From Podospora pseudoanserina (taxonomy: Eukaryota > Ascomycota > Sordariomycetes > Sordariales > Podosporaceae), in NCBI RefSeq assembly GCF_035222485.1, contig NC_085922.1, positions 1,689,001-1,753,000 of the forward strand: a DNA stretch of 64,000 nt, given 5' to 3'. Below, piece after piece: positions 31,845 through 42,670 of the stretch (within the stretch, counting starts at the first letter, position 1; every line of letters begins with the position of its first letter). The notes beneath the pieces are model-generated. The model worked only from the letters and a program-made list of their open reading frames with translations, had not been told where the DNA came from and ran no database searches. Position numbers and translations under genes: made by a program.

Positions 31845-33811
31845 ATGCATGCCTTGTCCAAGTTCGCCCTGCTGGGCGCCTGCGCCGTTCAGTCGGTGAT
31901 GGGTCTGCCCGAACCTGTCGAGAGTCGTGAGGCCAACCTCCTCAAGCGCAACGTCGACGACTGGATCAACAGAGAGACCCCCATCGCCTGGCAGAAGCTC
32001 CTCTGCAACATCGGCCCCGATGGCTGTGCTGTTCGCAACCAGGGTGTTCCCGCCGGTGTCGTTGTTGCCAGCCCTTCCCGCTCCGACCCCGACTGTAAGT
32101 TTACTGGTTCCCTGATATCACTCGCACTTGCTGACAGACACCAACAGACTTCTACACCTGGACCAGAGATGCCGCCCTCGTCTACAAGGGCCTTGCCGAT
32201 GCCTTCCGCCGCAACTACACCGAGGGTCTCCACACCCAGCTCAAGAACTTTGTCTCCTCCCAGGCCAAGCTTCAGGGTGTCGGCAACCCGGCCGGTGGTC
32301 TCAACGACGGCCAGGGTCTTGGTGAGCCCAAGTTCATGGTTGATCTCAAGGAGTTCACCGGCGAGTGGGGCCGCCCCCAGCGCGATGGCCCTCCCCTCCG
32401 TGCCATTGCCCTGATCCGCTACGCCAAGTGGCTCGTTGAGAACGGCCACAAGGCTGTTGCCAACGCCCAGGTCTGGCCCACCATCGAGAACGATCTCAAG
32501 TACTCGGCCCAATACTGGAACCAGACCGGTTTCGACCTCTGGGAGGAGGTTCCCGGCTCCTCCTTCTTCACCATCGCCAGCACCCACCGTGCCCTCGTCG
32601 AGGGTGCTCAGCTCGGCGCCGTCCTCGGCAAGCCCACCCGTGCTTACACTGCCGTCGCCCCTCAGGTTCTCTGCTTCCAGCAGTCTTTCTGGAACGCTCG
32701 CGAGGGTTTTGTTGTCTCCAACATCAACGGTGGTGAGTGGCGCCGCGGCCGCGACGCCAACTCGATCCTCGCCTCCATCCACAACTTCGACCCCTCCGCC
32801 GGCTGCGATGCCAACACTTTCCAGCCCTGCTCCGACAGGGCGCTCTCCAACCACAAGGTCGTCGTCGACTCTTTCCGCTCCATCTACAACATCAACCGCG
32901 GCATCGCCCAGAACAAGGCCGTCGCTGTTGGCCGCTACTCTGAGGATATCTTTTACAACGGCAACCCCTGGTTCCTCGCCACCTTTGCCGCCGCCGAGCA
33001 GCTCTACGATGCTCTCCTCGTCTGGAAGGCCCAGGGCTCCATCGCCATCACCCAGACCTCCCTTCCTTTCTTCCGCGACCACGTCTCGGGCGCCACCGTC
33101 GGCACCCACGCCGCCGGCTCCGCCACCTACAACCAGATCGTCTCCGCCATCACCGCCTACGCCGACGGCTTCATCGAGGTCGCCTCCAAGTACGCCCACT
33201 CCAACGGTGCCATGAACGAGCAGATTGACCGCAACACCGGCCAGCCCATCGCCGCCCCCGATCTCACCTGGTCCTACTCCGCCTTCCTCACCGCCACCGC
33301 CCGCCGTGACGGTTACATCCCCACCGGCTGGGGCGCCGGCCAGGCCACCGCCCTCCCCGCCGGACAGTGCCAAAAGTTTGAGGTTGCCGGCAACTACAAC
33401 CTCCCCCCCACGCCCGTCTTCCCCTCCAACCTCACCCCCGCCGCCAACGCCCCCGTCGAGCAGATCACCGCTGTTCCCACCGGCTGCACCAACCCCGAGA
33501 AGGTCTTTGTCACGTTCAACGAGCGCGCTTCTACTTCCTGGGGCCAGGTGATCAAGGTTGTCGGCAACGTTCCCGAGCTCGGCAGCTGGGATGTCAACAA
33601 GGCTGTTCCGCTTTCCGCGTCCAAGTACACCTCTGGGGACCCGTTGTGGTCTATCACTCTGCCTATCCAGGCCGGGAGCAGTGTTCAGTACAAGTACATC
33701 CGCATCACGAACGGTGTTGCCGGTGTTAGCTGGGAGGGGGGTGACAATAGGGCTTTTAGCGTGCCGGGGGCTACTTGCGATGTTCAGAATCGGTGGGATA
33801 ACTGGAGGTAA
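31845..33811 (+). CDS. gla-1: secreted glucoamylase, GH15 with CBM20
   Basis: Exons 31845-32094 and 32148-33811 give 637 aa. Residues 1-20 form a signal peptide, and a Kex2-type KR ends the propeptide at 34-35. The GH15 domain releases glucose from starch ends; the expected acid is E216 (in DLWEEVPGSS) and the base E441 (in NGAMNEQIDR). The starch-binding CBM20 domain fills about 540-637 (VTFNERASTSWGQVIKVVGN, ELGSWDVNKA, WEGGDNRAF). There is only a short Pro-rich linker instead of the long Ser/Thr linker of Aspergillus enzymes. Codons end strongly in C, a mark of high expression, which also creates long antisense open frames. An in-frame ATG at 31719 would add 42 residues ahead of the signal peptide and is disfavoured. 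Confidence 0.96.
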
Positions 33812-34324
33812 ATTGCTTCGGAAGTGGTGCGATAGATTTGGATGGGATAGGAGGGATAGGAATAGAAGAAGGGGGATGAAAGAACAAAAAAAGGGAAAAC
33901 ATGCATAATCGGGGGTGGGATCGAGTCTTCTTCTTGTTGTCATCATATATATCTATTGGATATCTCTTTTTTTCTTCTTTTTTTTTGTGGGGGTTGGTTG
34001 GGAATCCTTTTAGGGTCGTCGGAGGAGGGGATTGTATATATATTGCAGAGTTTTGCATACACAAATTGCATTTTCTTTTACATCTTATGAAAAGTCTTGA
34101 TTTGACATGCGTCCCGTTGAACAGGTGAAGAACCGCTTTGAGACTTCGCCATATTTTTCAGCAACAACAACAACAACAACAACAATAATAATAACATGTA
34201 TAGCCACTTACACATATGATTGGGCAAGTCTGCATGTAGTTCTTTGGCTGAGACTCCAATATCTTTCCCATTGATTCTTTCACGAACATGGTCTTTTGTA
34301 CACAGTTTCTTTCCCCAACCACCC
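33812..34324. other. convergent 3' region with a CAA/AAT microsatellite
   Basis: A/T-rich 3' UTRs of glucoamylase and the reductase. A (CAA)n-(TAA)n microsatellite occupies about 34161-34195. Confidence 0.5.
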
Positions 34325-35334
34325 CTACCGCCTTTCGCCCTCCTCAAACCTATTATTCCAAAAACCCCTGTAGTGCCTCCCTTTCCCCGCCTCGCTTATC
34401 TCTTTCACCTCTCTGGGAGTGAGTTTGAATTTCGGCAGCTTACTCAACCACCCCTTCAGTCTCTCCTCCCTTTTGCTCGTTGTCAACGCGACAATCCCCT
34501 GATCCAACACCCACCTCAGCCCTACCTCCCCCTCCCCCACTCCGTATTTGTTTGCCAGTCGTTCATAGACTTGATCCACCGGGCCTCCCGGGGCTTTAGT
34601 GATCGGCGTCAGCGGGGCGTACGCCGCCAAGGCGATATTATGCCTCCTGTGGAAATCGACAAAATCGTCTTCGTGCTGGAGGTAGGGGTGGTATTCGACC
34701 TGGTTGATCACTGGGGGGTGCTTGGCTGTTGAGAGGATTGATTCCAGGTGGTGAGGGAGGAAGTTGGAGACGCCGATTGATTTGGCGCGGCCCGAGTCTT
34801 TGATCGCTTCCATTTCTGCCCAAGCCGACTGGAGGGCTTCAGGGGAGGAGAGAGGGGAGCCGAAGAAAGGGGAGTGGATCAGGTAGAGGTCTACGTAATC
34901 GAGGGAAAGGTTGGAGAGGGAGCGGTCAAAGGCTTGTTGGATTGTTTCGCCTTGGCGGCACGAGGTTTTGGTCGTGATGAAGAGGGTTGAGCGGGGGATG
35001 CCGGAGGTTTGGATGGCGGTGCCGAGTTCTTTTTCGTTGCCGTAGGCTTCTGCGCCGTCGAGGTGGGTGTACCCTGCCTTGAGGGCGGTGACGGTGGCAG
35101 CGACGACATCTTCGTTGAACTTGGACTTGTCGCCGCGTTTGAAGTTTGCGGTGCCGAGACCGTAGCCGAGCTTTTATACAGATGGTTAGGGAGGGAAGGT
35201 GAGATGATGGGAGGGAGGGGGCTTACAAAGGGGATTTCGTTGCCGTCGCTGAGCCTGAGGTTGGGGATGTGGTCGAGCTGTTTGGGGGTTGCGCCTGAGG
35301 CGTCGGGGGCGTGGGAGGCTTCGATGGAGTTCAT
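34325..35334 (-). CDS. aldo-keto reductase
   Basis: Exons 35227-35334 and 34325-35170, joined across a 56-nt intron, give 317 aa. It is a TIM-barrel NADPH-dependent carbonyl reductase. The catalytic tetrad is complete: D74 and Y79 in GYTHLDGAEAYGNE, K104 in LFITTKTSC, H135 in LYLIHSPFFG. The NADPH-binding C-terminal part includes GVSNFLPHHL, NQVEYHPYLQ and a terminal loop ending GFWNNRFEEGERR. It resembles the yeast Gcy1/Ypr1 class; the substrate cannot be told from sequence. An upstream tcatag acceptor-like site leaves room for a 5' exon, but the ATG at 35334 gives a normal N-terminus. Confidence 0.9.
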
Positions 35335-36071
35335 TTTGGTGTAGGACACTATGAGGTATATGTGAGTTTGTGAGGGTGGTCTCGGTGGTGATGAAGAGGG
35401 TTTTATAAGCGCTCACTATAGGTAGTACCAGGTTAACTCCGATGTCGTGAATGTGGCTTAAATGTCGAATTCGAATTCCCAATCGAATAAATGGCTGCAA
35501 GAGAACGGCACCAGCGTGCCATCCCGGCCTCGGTCCCGGCAAGGCGGGAGCGGGGGCACCCCGCAGCGGCGGGAGGGGGGGCACGGGAGTAGATGCGGGG
35601 CGTCATCCCATCGGCTATGGCGTCATAGGGTCTGGGGTTGGTTTGATCTGATAATGCACGCCATCTTTCATGTTTGGACCTGGCCGGTTGCCAAGAGCTG
35701 AGATATTCTCATAATCCCATATCAAAGAATTCATCAGATTGCCACCTCAAGACAGAACTCTGCAAAAGTCCATGATTCATACATATGTTTCTCCACGGGT
35801 TCGCATTGGGTGCTTATGCCAAGACAGACCCCTGTACCACCCTCCATGACGTTCAACGACTTGCCGTTGACAGCCGCCACTCACTGCGACAGCCCCGCGA
35901 TGTCAAACCATCGCTGATTGATAAGCCATTTCTTTCACAGCCTTATACAACCCTTGCCCTTTTTTTTTTTTTTTGCTTCTTTTCGCCATCACCCTCACAG
36001 CTCTGCTTCAGACAAACAGTCCTCAAACCTTTGTAAACCCCAACCTCAACCATTTCACCAGCGCCGCGCCT
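35335..36071. other. divergent promoters of the reductase and fmp40
   Basis: I see no gene. A run of about 16 T sits at 35958-35974, followed by a C-rich leader for the fmp40 gene. Confidence 0.4.
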
Positions 36072-38051
36072 ATGCGCTTCCCAGCACCAGCATCCCGCTG
36101 TCTAGCCCTCGCATCCCACCTCCGCTATCCCACCTTCAACCAGCTCCCCTTCTTGATCTCCCGCAACTTCTCAGTCCTCCCCTCAAACATGGGCTCCTCC
36201 TCCCAACCTGGGGGCCTCCCCCTCAAATCCCTCCCCAAATCCTGGACCCTCCCCTCCCTCCTCCCCCCAGACCCCTTATACCCCACCCCCCTTTCGTCTC
36301 ACAACACCCCCCGAGATGAAATCACCCCCCGCCAAGTCCGCAACGGCCTCTTCACCTACGTCCGTCCAGAACACCAATCGACCTACCAACTCCTCGCCAT
36401 ATCCCCCGCCGCCTTCAAAACCCTAAACCTCTCCCTTTCCGAGGCCACCACGCCTGAATTCGCCGAGACGGTAGTCGGTAACAAGCTCTGGGATTTTGAC
36501 GAGACGGACGAATCGAATCGAAACTACCCCTGGTCGCAAAACTATGGTGGTTTCCAGTTTGGTAGCTGGGCCGGGCAGTTGGGTGATGGACGGGTTATCA
36601 GCTTGTTTGAGACAACGAGCGAGCAGACGGGAAAGAGATACGAAGTCCAGCTGAAAGGCGCGGGCATGACGCCCTACTCCCGCTTTGCCGACGGAAAGGC
36701 GGTGCTGAGGAGTAGTATAAGGGAGTTCATCGTCTCTGAGGCTCTCCACGGCCTCGGCATTCCGACCACCCGCGCTCTGGCTTTGACGCTTTTGCCTGAG
36801 GAGAGGGTTAGACGGGAAAGGATGGAGCCAGGGGCGATCGTGGTCAGGTTTGCAGAGACGTGGATCAGGCTAGGGAATTTTGATTTGTTGAGGGCGAGGG
36901 GGGAGAGGGGCAATATGAGGGTTTTGGCTGATGTTGTCGCTCAGCATGTTTACTCTGGCTGGGAGAACCTCCCCGCCAGGTTAGAAGAGGGACAAACCGA
37001 GCCGAAGACTGGCGTGAAAAAGGAAACAGTGGAGGGACCAAAAGGGGAGGAGCAAAACCGGTATTCCCGCCTCTACCGCGCCATTGTCCGTCGCAATGCA
37101 GCTACTGTGGCCAAGTGGCAGGCGTACGGGTTTATGAACGGGGTTTTGAACACTGACAACACGAGTATCTTTGGGTTGTCGATGGATTTCGGACCGTATG
37201 CGTTTATGGATGTTTTTGACCCGAGTTATACGCCTAATCATGATGATCACATGTTGCGGTACAGCTATAGGAACCAGCCGACGATTATATGGTGGAACTT
37301 GGTGAGGTTGGGGGAGGCGTTGGGGGAGATGATGGGGATTGGGGAGAGGGTTGATGATGAGGAATATGTTGAAAAGGGCGTGGTGGGGGAGGAGATGGAG
37401 AAGGAGATGGTGGGGAGGGCGGAGAAGGTTATCGAACAGGCGGGGGAGGAGTATAAGCAGGTGTTTTTGGGCGAGTACAAGAGGCTGATGAGTGAGAGGT
37501 TGGGGTTGAGGGGGGTGAAGGAGGATGATTTTGATGGGTTGTTCAGTCCGCTGCTTGATGCTATGGAGGCGTCGGAGCTGGATTTTAATTTGTTTTTTAG
37601 GAGGTTGTCGAGTGTCAAGGTGGCTGATCTGGAGAGTGAGGAGGGGAGGACGGAGCAGGCAAAGGTGTTTTTTTATCGGGACGGGTTGAGTGAGACGAGC
37701 AGCGACGACCTTGAAAAGGTTGCTGATTGGCTTGCGTTTTGGAAGGAGAGGGTGGTGGAGGACTGGGGTGAGGGGAAGGATGAGGAGAGGATCAGGGCGA
37801 TGAAGGCGGTCAACCCTAATTTTACGCCGAGGGGGTGGATCATGGATGAGCTGATCAGACGGGTCGAGAAGGAGGGGGAGAGAGACGTGCTGAAGAGGGC
37901 TATCCACATGGCTACGTATCCGTTTGAGGACTCGTGGCATGGAAAGGAGTTTGACGGGGTGGTGTATGAGGGTGACGCGGACGAGGAGAAGAGGTGGACG
38001 GGGGATGTGCCGAGGGGCGGGAGGGCGATGCAGTGTAGTTGCAGTTCTTAG
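36072..38051 (+). CDS. fmp40: mitochondrial SelO/Fmp40 protein AMPylase
   Basis: Intronless, 659 aa. The first 35 or so residues are Arg/Ser/Leu-rich without acids, a mitochondrial presequence. The SelO pseudokinase fold, which transfers AMP to Ser/Thr/Tyr of target proteins, shows the expected residues: K195 in QLKGAGMTPYSRFADG, IREFIVSEAL, and N363 and D372 in NTDNTSIFGLSMDFGPYAFM. The C-terminus ends MQCSCSS. Animal SelO has selenocysteine near its end; fungi have cysteine, as here, and form a redox-sensitive disulphide. The yeast homologue Fmp40 protects against oxidative stress. The ATG at 36072 is the first in frame and supplies the presequence. Confidence 0.93.
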   Translation: MRFPAPASRCLALASHLRYPTFNQLPFLISRNFSVLPSNMGSSSQPGGLPLKSLPKSWTLPSLLPPDPLYPTPLSSHNTPRDEITPRQVRNGLFTYVRPEHQSTYQLLAISPAAFKTLNLSLSEATTPEFAETVVGNKLWDFDETDESNRNYPWSQNYGGFQFGSWAGQLGDGRVISLFETTSEQTGKRYEVQLKGAGMTPYSRFADGKAVLRSSIREFIVSEALHGLGIPTTRALALTLLPEERVRRERMEPGAIVVRFAETWIRLGNFDLLRARGERGNMRVLADVVAQHVYSGWENLPARLEEGQTEPKTGVKKETVEGPKGEEQNRYSRLYRAIVRRNAATVAKWQAYGFMNGVLNTDNTSIFGLSMDFGPYAFMDVFDPSYTPNHDDHMLRYSYRNQPTIIWWNLVRLGEALGEMMGIGERVDDEEYVEKGVVGEEMEKEMVGRAEKVIEQAGEEYKQVFLGEYKRLMSERLGLRGVKEDDFDGLFSPLLDAMEASELDFNLFFRRLSSVKVADLESEEGRTEQAKVFFYRDGLSETSSDDLEKVADWLAFWKERVVEDWGEGKDEERIRAMKAVNPNFTPRGWIMDELIRRVEKEGERDVLKRAIHMATYPFEDSWHGKEFDGVVYEGDADEEKRWTGDVPRGGRAMQCSCSS

Positions 38052-38188
38052 GTGTGTGTGTTTGTGGGTGAAGTGTGTAGATAATAGAGGTGCGTTGATG
38101 GGTCAAACTCCGCTGGATTCAATAACCGCAACGAAAAGACTTTGAACATCACGTTGGTACATGTGCCTTTTATCTATCATGATCACAT

Positions 38189-39049
38189 TTACTCACCCTC
38201 ATTCTCCCCCCGCCCCCCCTCCCCTCCCAGAAACCCCTCCAGCCTATTAACCACCTCCCCCACAGCCCAAACCAACACCTCCCCAAACCCCTCCCCATGC
38301 CCATGCCCATCCCCCATAGCCAATATCCCCTCCCTCTCCAACACCTTTCTGTCTAACCTCCCCCTTTTGACATCCCCGTCCACAAACAAATACCCATGCT
38401 GCTCCACATAATTAGGCCACACAACCTCCTCCACATACCCCTCCGGATCCTTCCAGAACCCTTCGAGGGTGACATACCCATCCCTCGCCTTCCTCCTTGC
38501 TACCGCCTTCTCCTCTGACGCCAGTAAAAAAAGCTTGACGTCAATCAGCTCAAGGATAGGCTTGAACTCCTCGGCCTGTGAATACAATAAAAACCCATCC
38601 AGGATACAAATCTTGGCGTGTTTGAGGAGTGAGTGGAGGGATGAGCTGGCGATGATGGCCTTGGCGAGGTTGATGTGGGACGGGGAGGCGGGGCAGGCGC
38701 CGAGGGTGTTTTGGTCTTCCTTTGAGTTGATGAAGGGCTAAGAAAGGGGTTAGTAAACATGGGGGGAAGGGGAAGGGGAAGGGGAAGGGCGTACGGGGAA
38801 TTCTCCGGTGGATTTTATGTAAGTGAGGGCGTTGGTTAGGGCAGGGAGGTCGATTGCTTCGGGGCAGTCCCAGTCTCGATGACCGGAACGAAAGGGGAGG
38901 AGGGATTCGGGCTTGTAGAAGTCGTCTTCGTGGAGGATGAAGGTGTTTGGGAGGAGGTCGCGGAGGAGGCGGGCGAGCGTTGTTTTGCCTGAGGAGGAGG
39001 GGCCGGAGAGGGAGACGAGGAGGGATTTTTGAGCTGGGGGGAGGGGCAT
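38189..39049 (-). CDS. nrk1: nicotinamide riboside kinase
   Basis: Exons 38795-39049 and 38189-38737, split by a 57-nt intron, give 267 aa. The P-loop is GPSSSGKTT (about 16-24). It is followed by ILHEDDFYKPES with the acidic residues that bind substrate and Mg, WDCPEAIDLPALTNAL, and ILDGFLLYSQ. The enzyme phosphorylates nicotinamide riboside to NMN in the NAD salvage route. The C-terminal 40 residues are Gly/Glu/His-rich and may be disordered. It is convergent with fmp40 and divergent from pth2. Confidence 0.92.
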
Positions 39050-39513
39050 GGTGGGTGGTGGAGAGAAGATTGCCTTGATATGTGAAGACAGATGGGTTGT
39101 TGGAAGTGAGATGGTGAGTGAGTTGGGTGAGGTCGAGGTTGAGGGTGGGTTGTGTAACGGTGATCAACTCGCTGCTCACAATAGTGGCTGGTAGAAAGCA
39201 GTTTTGGGATGGCGTTTCGGTTGTGTTTTGTCCAAAAATTAACAAAAACACCTACATGAGAGAAACGTCTATGGAAAAAGCGGAAAAACCTCATGAATCA
39301 GTGAAAATGACCTGTGAGAATAAGCTCACTCTCACTTACACCCTGAAGGGCCGTCAACCTGCGGCGTAACAATACCATACTACAGTAATTACCCGTACCG
39401 CCCCAATCCGGAACTTACCGCCCCGGGCATTTTCTCCCCTTGCCTGCCCGCGCGCTAGTCACTAGCAGATCAAACAAATCCCCCGATTTCCAAATTTCCC
39501 ATACCAACAGCAC
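39050..39513. promoter_or_regulatory. divergent promoter of nrk1 and pth2
   Basis: The two genes start in opposite directions from this 464-bp interval. No TATA box was recognised. Confidence 0.4.
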
Positions 39514-40390
39514 ATGAACGTCATACGGACAGCAACCATTCTACGAGTACCAACGACACGACCACTCCCGTTTTCACCGCTCCCCCGATCCCATATTCCA
39601 TCTATTCCCCCCCGACGATCCATCTCCAGTATCACCACAATCCTCGCTACCATGCCAGCAGAAGACCCAACCCTTCTCTCCTCCACAACCGTCCTAACAA
39701 CATCGATAATAACCTTCATCTCCGGCTTTTTGTTAGGTGTCTACTCCCTAACCGGCCACCTCATCCCCCCCTCCCTCCGCCACGAGCGCGAAGCCCAATG
39801 GAAAGATCCCGTGGAATCAGAAGAAAGCGACATTGACGAGGAAGACACAATCCTCGACCACGCCCCCAACTGGTCCAACGGTTTTGAGGCAGACAAAAAA
39901 CAGGGATTGCGCGCCAGCACTTCTCAACCGATAACCGAGGAGTGCAAGCTTGTGCTGGTGGTGAGGACTGACTTGGGCATGACGAAGGGTGCGTACTACT
40001 ACTACTATACTACTATGCCTGATATAATGGGGTGGGGGTGATTGACAAAACAAAAACAAAATAGGGAAAATTGCTGCCCAGGCTGGCCACGCAACGCTGG
40101 CTTGCTACAAGACGTTGAGCAAAGCTGCCTCCAAAGACCCAAACGGAAAGGCGGCACAGATCCTCAAGGCGTGGGAGCGGCGCGGGCAGGCCAAGATTGC
40201 GGTTCAGGTCAAGAGTGAGGAGGAGCTTTTATTGCTGCAGGGGACGGCGAGGAGCTTGGGGATTACGGCTGAGGTGATTGCCGATGCGGGGAGGACACAG
40301 ATTGAGAGTGGGAGTTTGACTGTTCTTGGTGTTGGGCCCGCGCCAAAGAGCGAGGTGGATGGTGTTACCGGCGGGCTGAAGCTTTTGTAA
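39514..40390 (+). CDS. pth2: peptidyl-tRNA hydrolase 2 (Pth2)
   Basis: Exons 39514-39988 and 40065-40390 give 266 aa. The C-terminal 125 residues are the Pth2 domain, which frees tRNA from dropped-off peptidyl-tRNA: KLVLVVRTDLGMTKGKIAAQ, AGHATLACYK, KIAVQVKSEEELLLLQGTAR, ADAGRTQIESGSLTVLGVGP. The N-terminal part has an Arg/Ser-rich presequence-like stretch, a second ATG at residue 47 (MPAEDP) and a membrane helix (about 61-79, TSIITFISGFLLGVYSLTG). This suggests anchoring to mitochondria or the ER with the enzyme domain facing the cytosol. Start at 39514 versus the second ATG is open; the helix is kept in both. Confidence 0.93.
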
Positions 40391-40599
40391 GCTTAGGGTG
40401 TAAGATATGAAAAGGGTGTATAGACAACAACGGGCAAGCGGGAGTTCCATGGTTAGTTAGATTTGGAAAGCATGAAAAAGCGCTGGGCAATCTCGAATAC
40501 AAAAATGGCATACAGACGGTTTCCCAGACACATGCAGCATCAACACATCTTGCTATTACTTCATAACCGGGTATCATCACCACAACCCCCCCACCGTCT

Positions 40600-42325
40600 C
40601 TAATCCTTCCTCGCAAACCTCGCCAGACTCGGCCCCAGCTGCTCCTGCCTATCCTTAAACTTCTCATCCTTCCTCTCCTGCATCTCCTTGATGGCCTCCT
40701 CCACCTTCAGCCTCTTGTCATCAATAATGTTCTTCTTCTTCTGCTTCCTCAGATACTTCTTCAGCGCCGTGTTCTTGCCCCTAGCCCTGTTCTTCATCTC
40801 CTCCACCACATCTACCGGCGCCGCATCCAGGTCCCTGTCCGCCTTCCTCTGCTGCTCCGATCGCAAATCCAGCTTGCCGATGAAGTTGGGGTCGAGCGCA
40901 ATCATCTCGGGCTTGAGCTTGTTCAGCAGAGCCTTGACCTCGCCTTCCTGCCTCTGCTTCTTCGTCTCGAAGGGGTTGACTTCCAGAGCGTCATAGTTGG
41001 GCTCGCCGGCGCCCGGGACGATCAGTGACGAGAACCCTTCCGTGTGGCCTACACCAAGAACATCCTCAAAGGGGCACCACCGGACGCGCTCGACCTTGTG
41101 GCCTTCGCCGCCCCAGGTCATGTAGGGTGACTGGACCTTTTCTTGGACGGGCTTGTTCTTGTCAAAGAGGCCGCGCCAGATGGTGGTGTGGGTGTTCCAG
41201 CCGACCGCGGTCAAGCCCGTGTCTGAGATGGCGACCGAGGTGGCTGGCGACCGGGTGAAATACGACGAGACGGACTCCTTGAAGTTGCGAACGTCCCAGA
41301 TGCACATCCTATTGTCCTGACCTGCCGATACCATGTAGCGACCTTCGCGGTCTACGGCGACGGATCGCACGGGCCCGCGGTGGGCAAGAAGTTTCACGAG
41401 GGGTTCGCTCGAGTTTGGCGACCATAATGTGACGGTGCCGTTTTGCTGGCCGACGTGAAGAATGGCGTTGTAGGGGTTGTGGGTGAGGGAGACGGGGGTG
41501 CCTTGTCTGGTCGATATTTCGGAGACGATTTGACCGGTCGAGGTGTCTTGGTATTTGAGGGAACCGTTGATGCCCTGGGAAAGTGTCAGCTACAAAAGCG
41601 ATCAGCCCCCGAGAAAGCTGTTTTGCGCTTACCAATGTCGCCAGCAAGAAGTGGTACGGCAGAAACTCCATATGCGACACCTCGACGTGCTTCTTCAGGC
41701 AGTGAAGCTCAACACCCTGCGAGTCGTAGATGTACACATACTTCTTCTGCGCGACGGCGAAGAACTGGTTGTTGTGCAAGAACCTCGCATCGCGAACCGT
41801 CTCCATCAGCTGAAGCTCACAGCCCAGCTTTCCGTCTCGCCAGTCCATCGTCGCGACATGGCCTTTCCTCCCCGCCAGGATCAAGTCTCGACCATTCCTG
41901 CTGTATTCGCAAACATATGGCCCCAACTCGTTGAGCTTCAGCTCGAACCCCTTTTGCGCCACCTCAATGGCGACATTTTTCTGAATGTCGTCCTGCCGAA
42001 CCTTGTATGTCCTTTCCAGCTCCGTCTCTGGCTCGATAAAGCCAGCTGTGTTCTCCAGCAAGATCTCTGCTTCCTTGGCTTTGTATGCCGCCTCCTTGTA
42101 CTTGTTCTCGAGTGTGCTGAGGTTCCGCCGTAACTTCTTGTCCCTGACGGTCTTGACGTCGATTCCGCGACCGCGACCGTAGGCCTTTTGCGCATCTCTT
42201 TGGCGGCGGGCCTTTGCAATCTCGGACTTTGATTTGAGTTCGGTTCGTGGTTTCCTGACGGCGAGCTGACCGTTGCTGGGCTGTGATACCCTTGTGAAGG
42301 GCGCGTCGACGGTGTCTACCTCCAT
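40600..42325 (-). CDS. utp7: SSU-processome WD40 protein Utp7 (WDR46)
   Basis: Exons 41633-42325 and 40600-41574, split by a 58-nt intron, give 555 aa. The N-terminus is Lys/Arg-rich (SKSEIAKARRQRDAQKAYGR); then come WD40 blades (GPYVCEYSRNGRDLILAGRK, HRGPVRSVAVDREGRYMVSA with GQDNRMCIWD) and the BING4-type C-terminal domain (GHKVERVRWCPFEDVLGVGH, PGAGEPNYDALEVNPFETKK). A basic tail ends SLARFARKD. Utp7 works in the nucleolus in early 18S rRNA processing. It shares a 345-bp promoter with tsr1, another 40S assembly factor. Confidence 0.95.
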
Positions 42326-42670
42326 CTTTGGCTGACTGGAATTGTGTGATAAATGAATGGGCAGGAAAGAAAGAGAACTCCCCAACCTAGAGCAGCGCCC
42401 GGTTGCTCAGTTGCTGTTTGGAACTTTTTTTGGCAGGGGGCCCACTGAAAAGTTGGGGAAAGGTTATCTGATTGGTCGCACAATGCGACTGATAAGATAT
42501 GCCCACAAGGTCGAAAAAAGATGTGCCCCGCCATCATCACCACCCCTCGTCTCACTCTGCAATACGGGCAATAATTCAGTTCCAAGTTCTACGAAAAACG
42601 ACAGACGATTCAAAAGTACGACAAAGTGGCGTCTCTTCCCTTTCGATTCAAAGCCGGCAGCGACGCAAAG
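42326..42670. promoter_or_regulatory. 345-bp divergent promoter of utp7 and tsr1
   Basis: Both flanking genes act in 40S ribosome assembly and start in opposite directions here, so joint regulation is plausible. I saw no certain TATA element; specific ribosome-biogenesis motifs were not identified by eye. Confidence 0.5.

Noticed and set aside
31889-33946. 685-codon minus-strand open frame across the glucoamylase gene
   Set aside because: It is a shadow of C-ending codons in the sense gene; low-complexity Gly/Val/Asp composition.
36981-37940. 319-codon minus-strand frame opposite fmp40
   Set aside because: Antisense to conserved SelO sequence; Pro/Leu/His-rich shadow.
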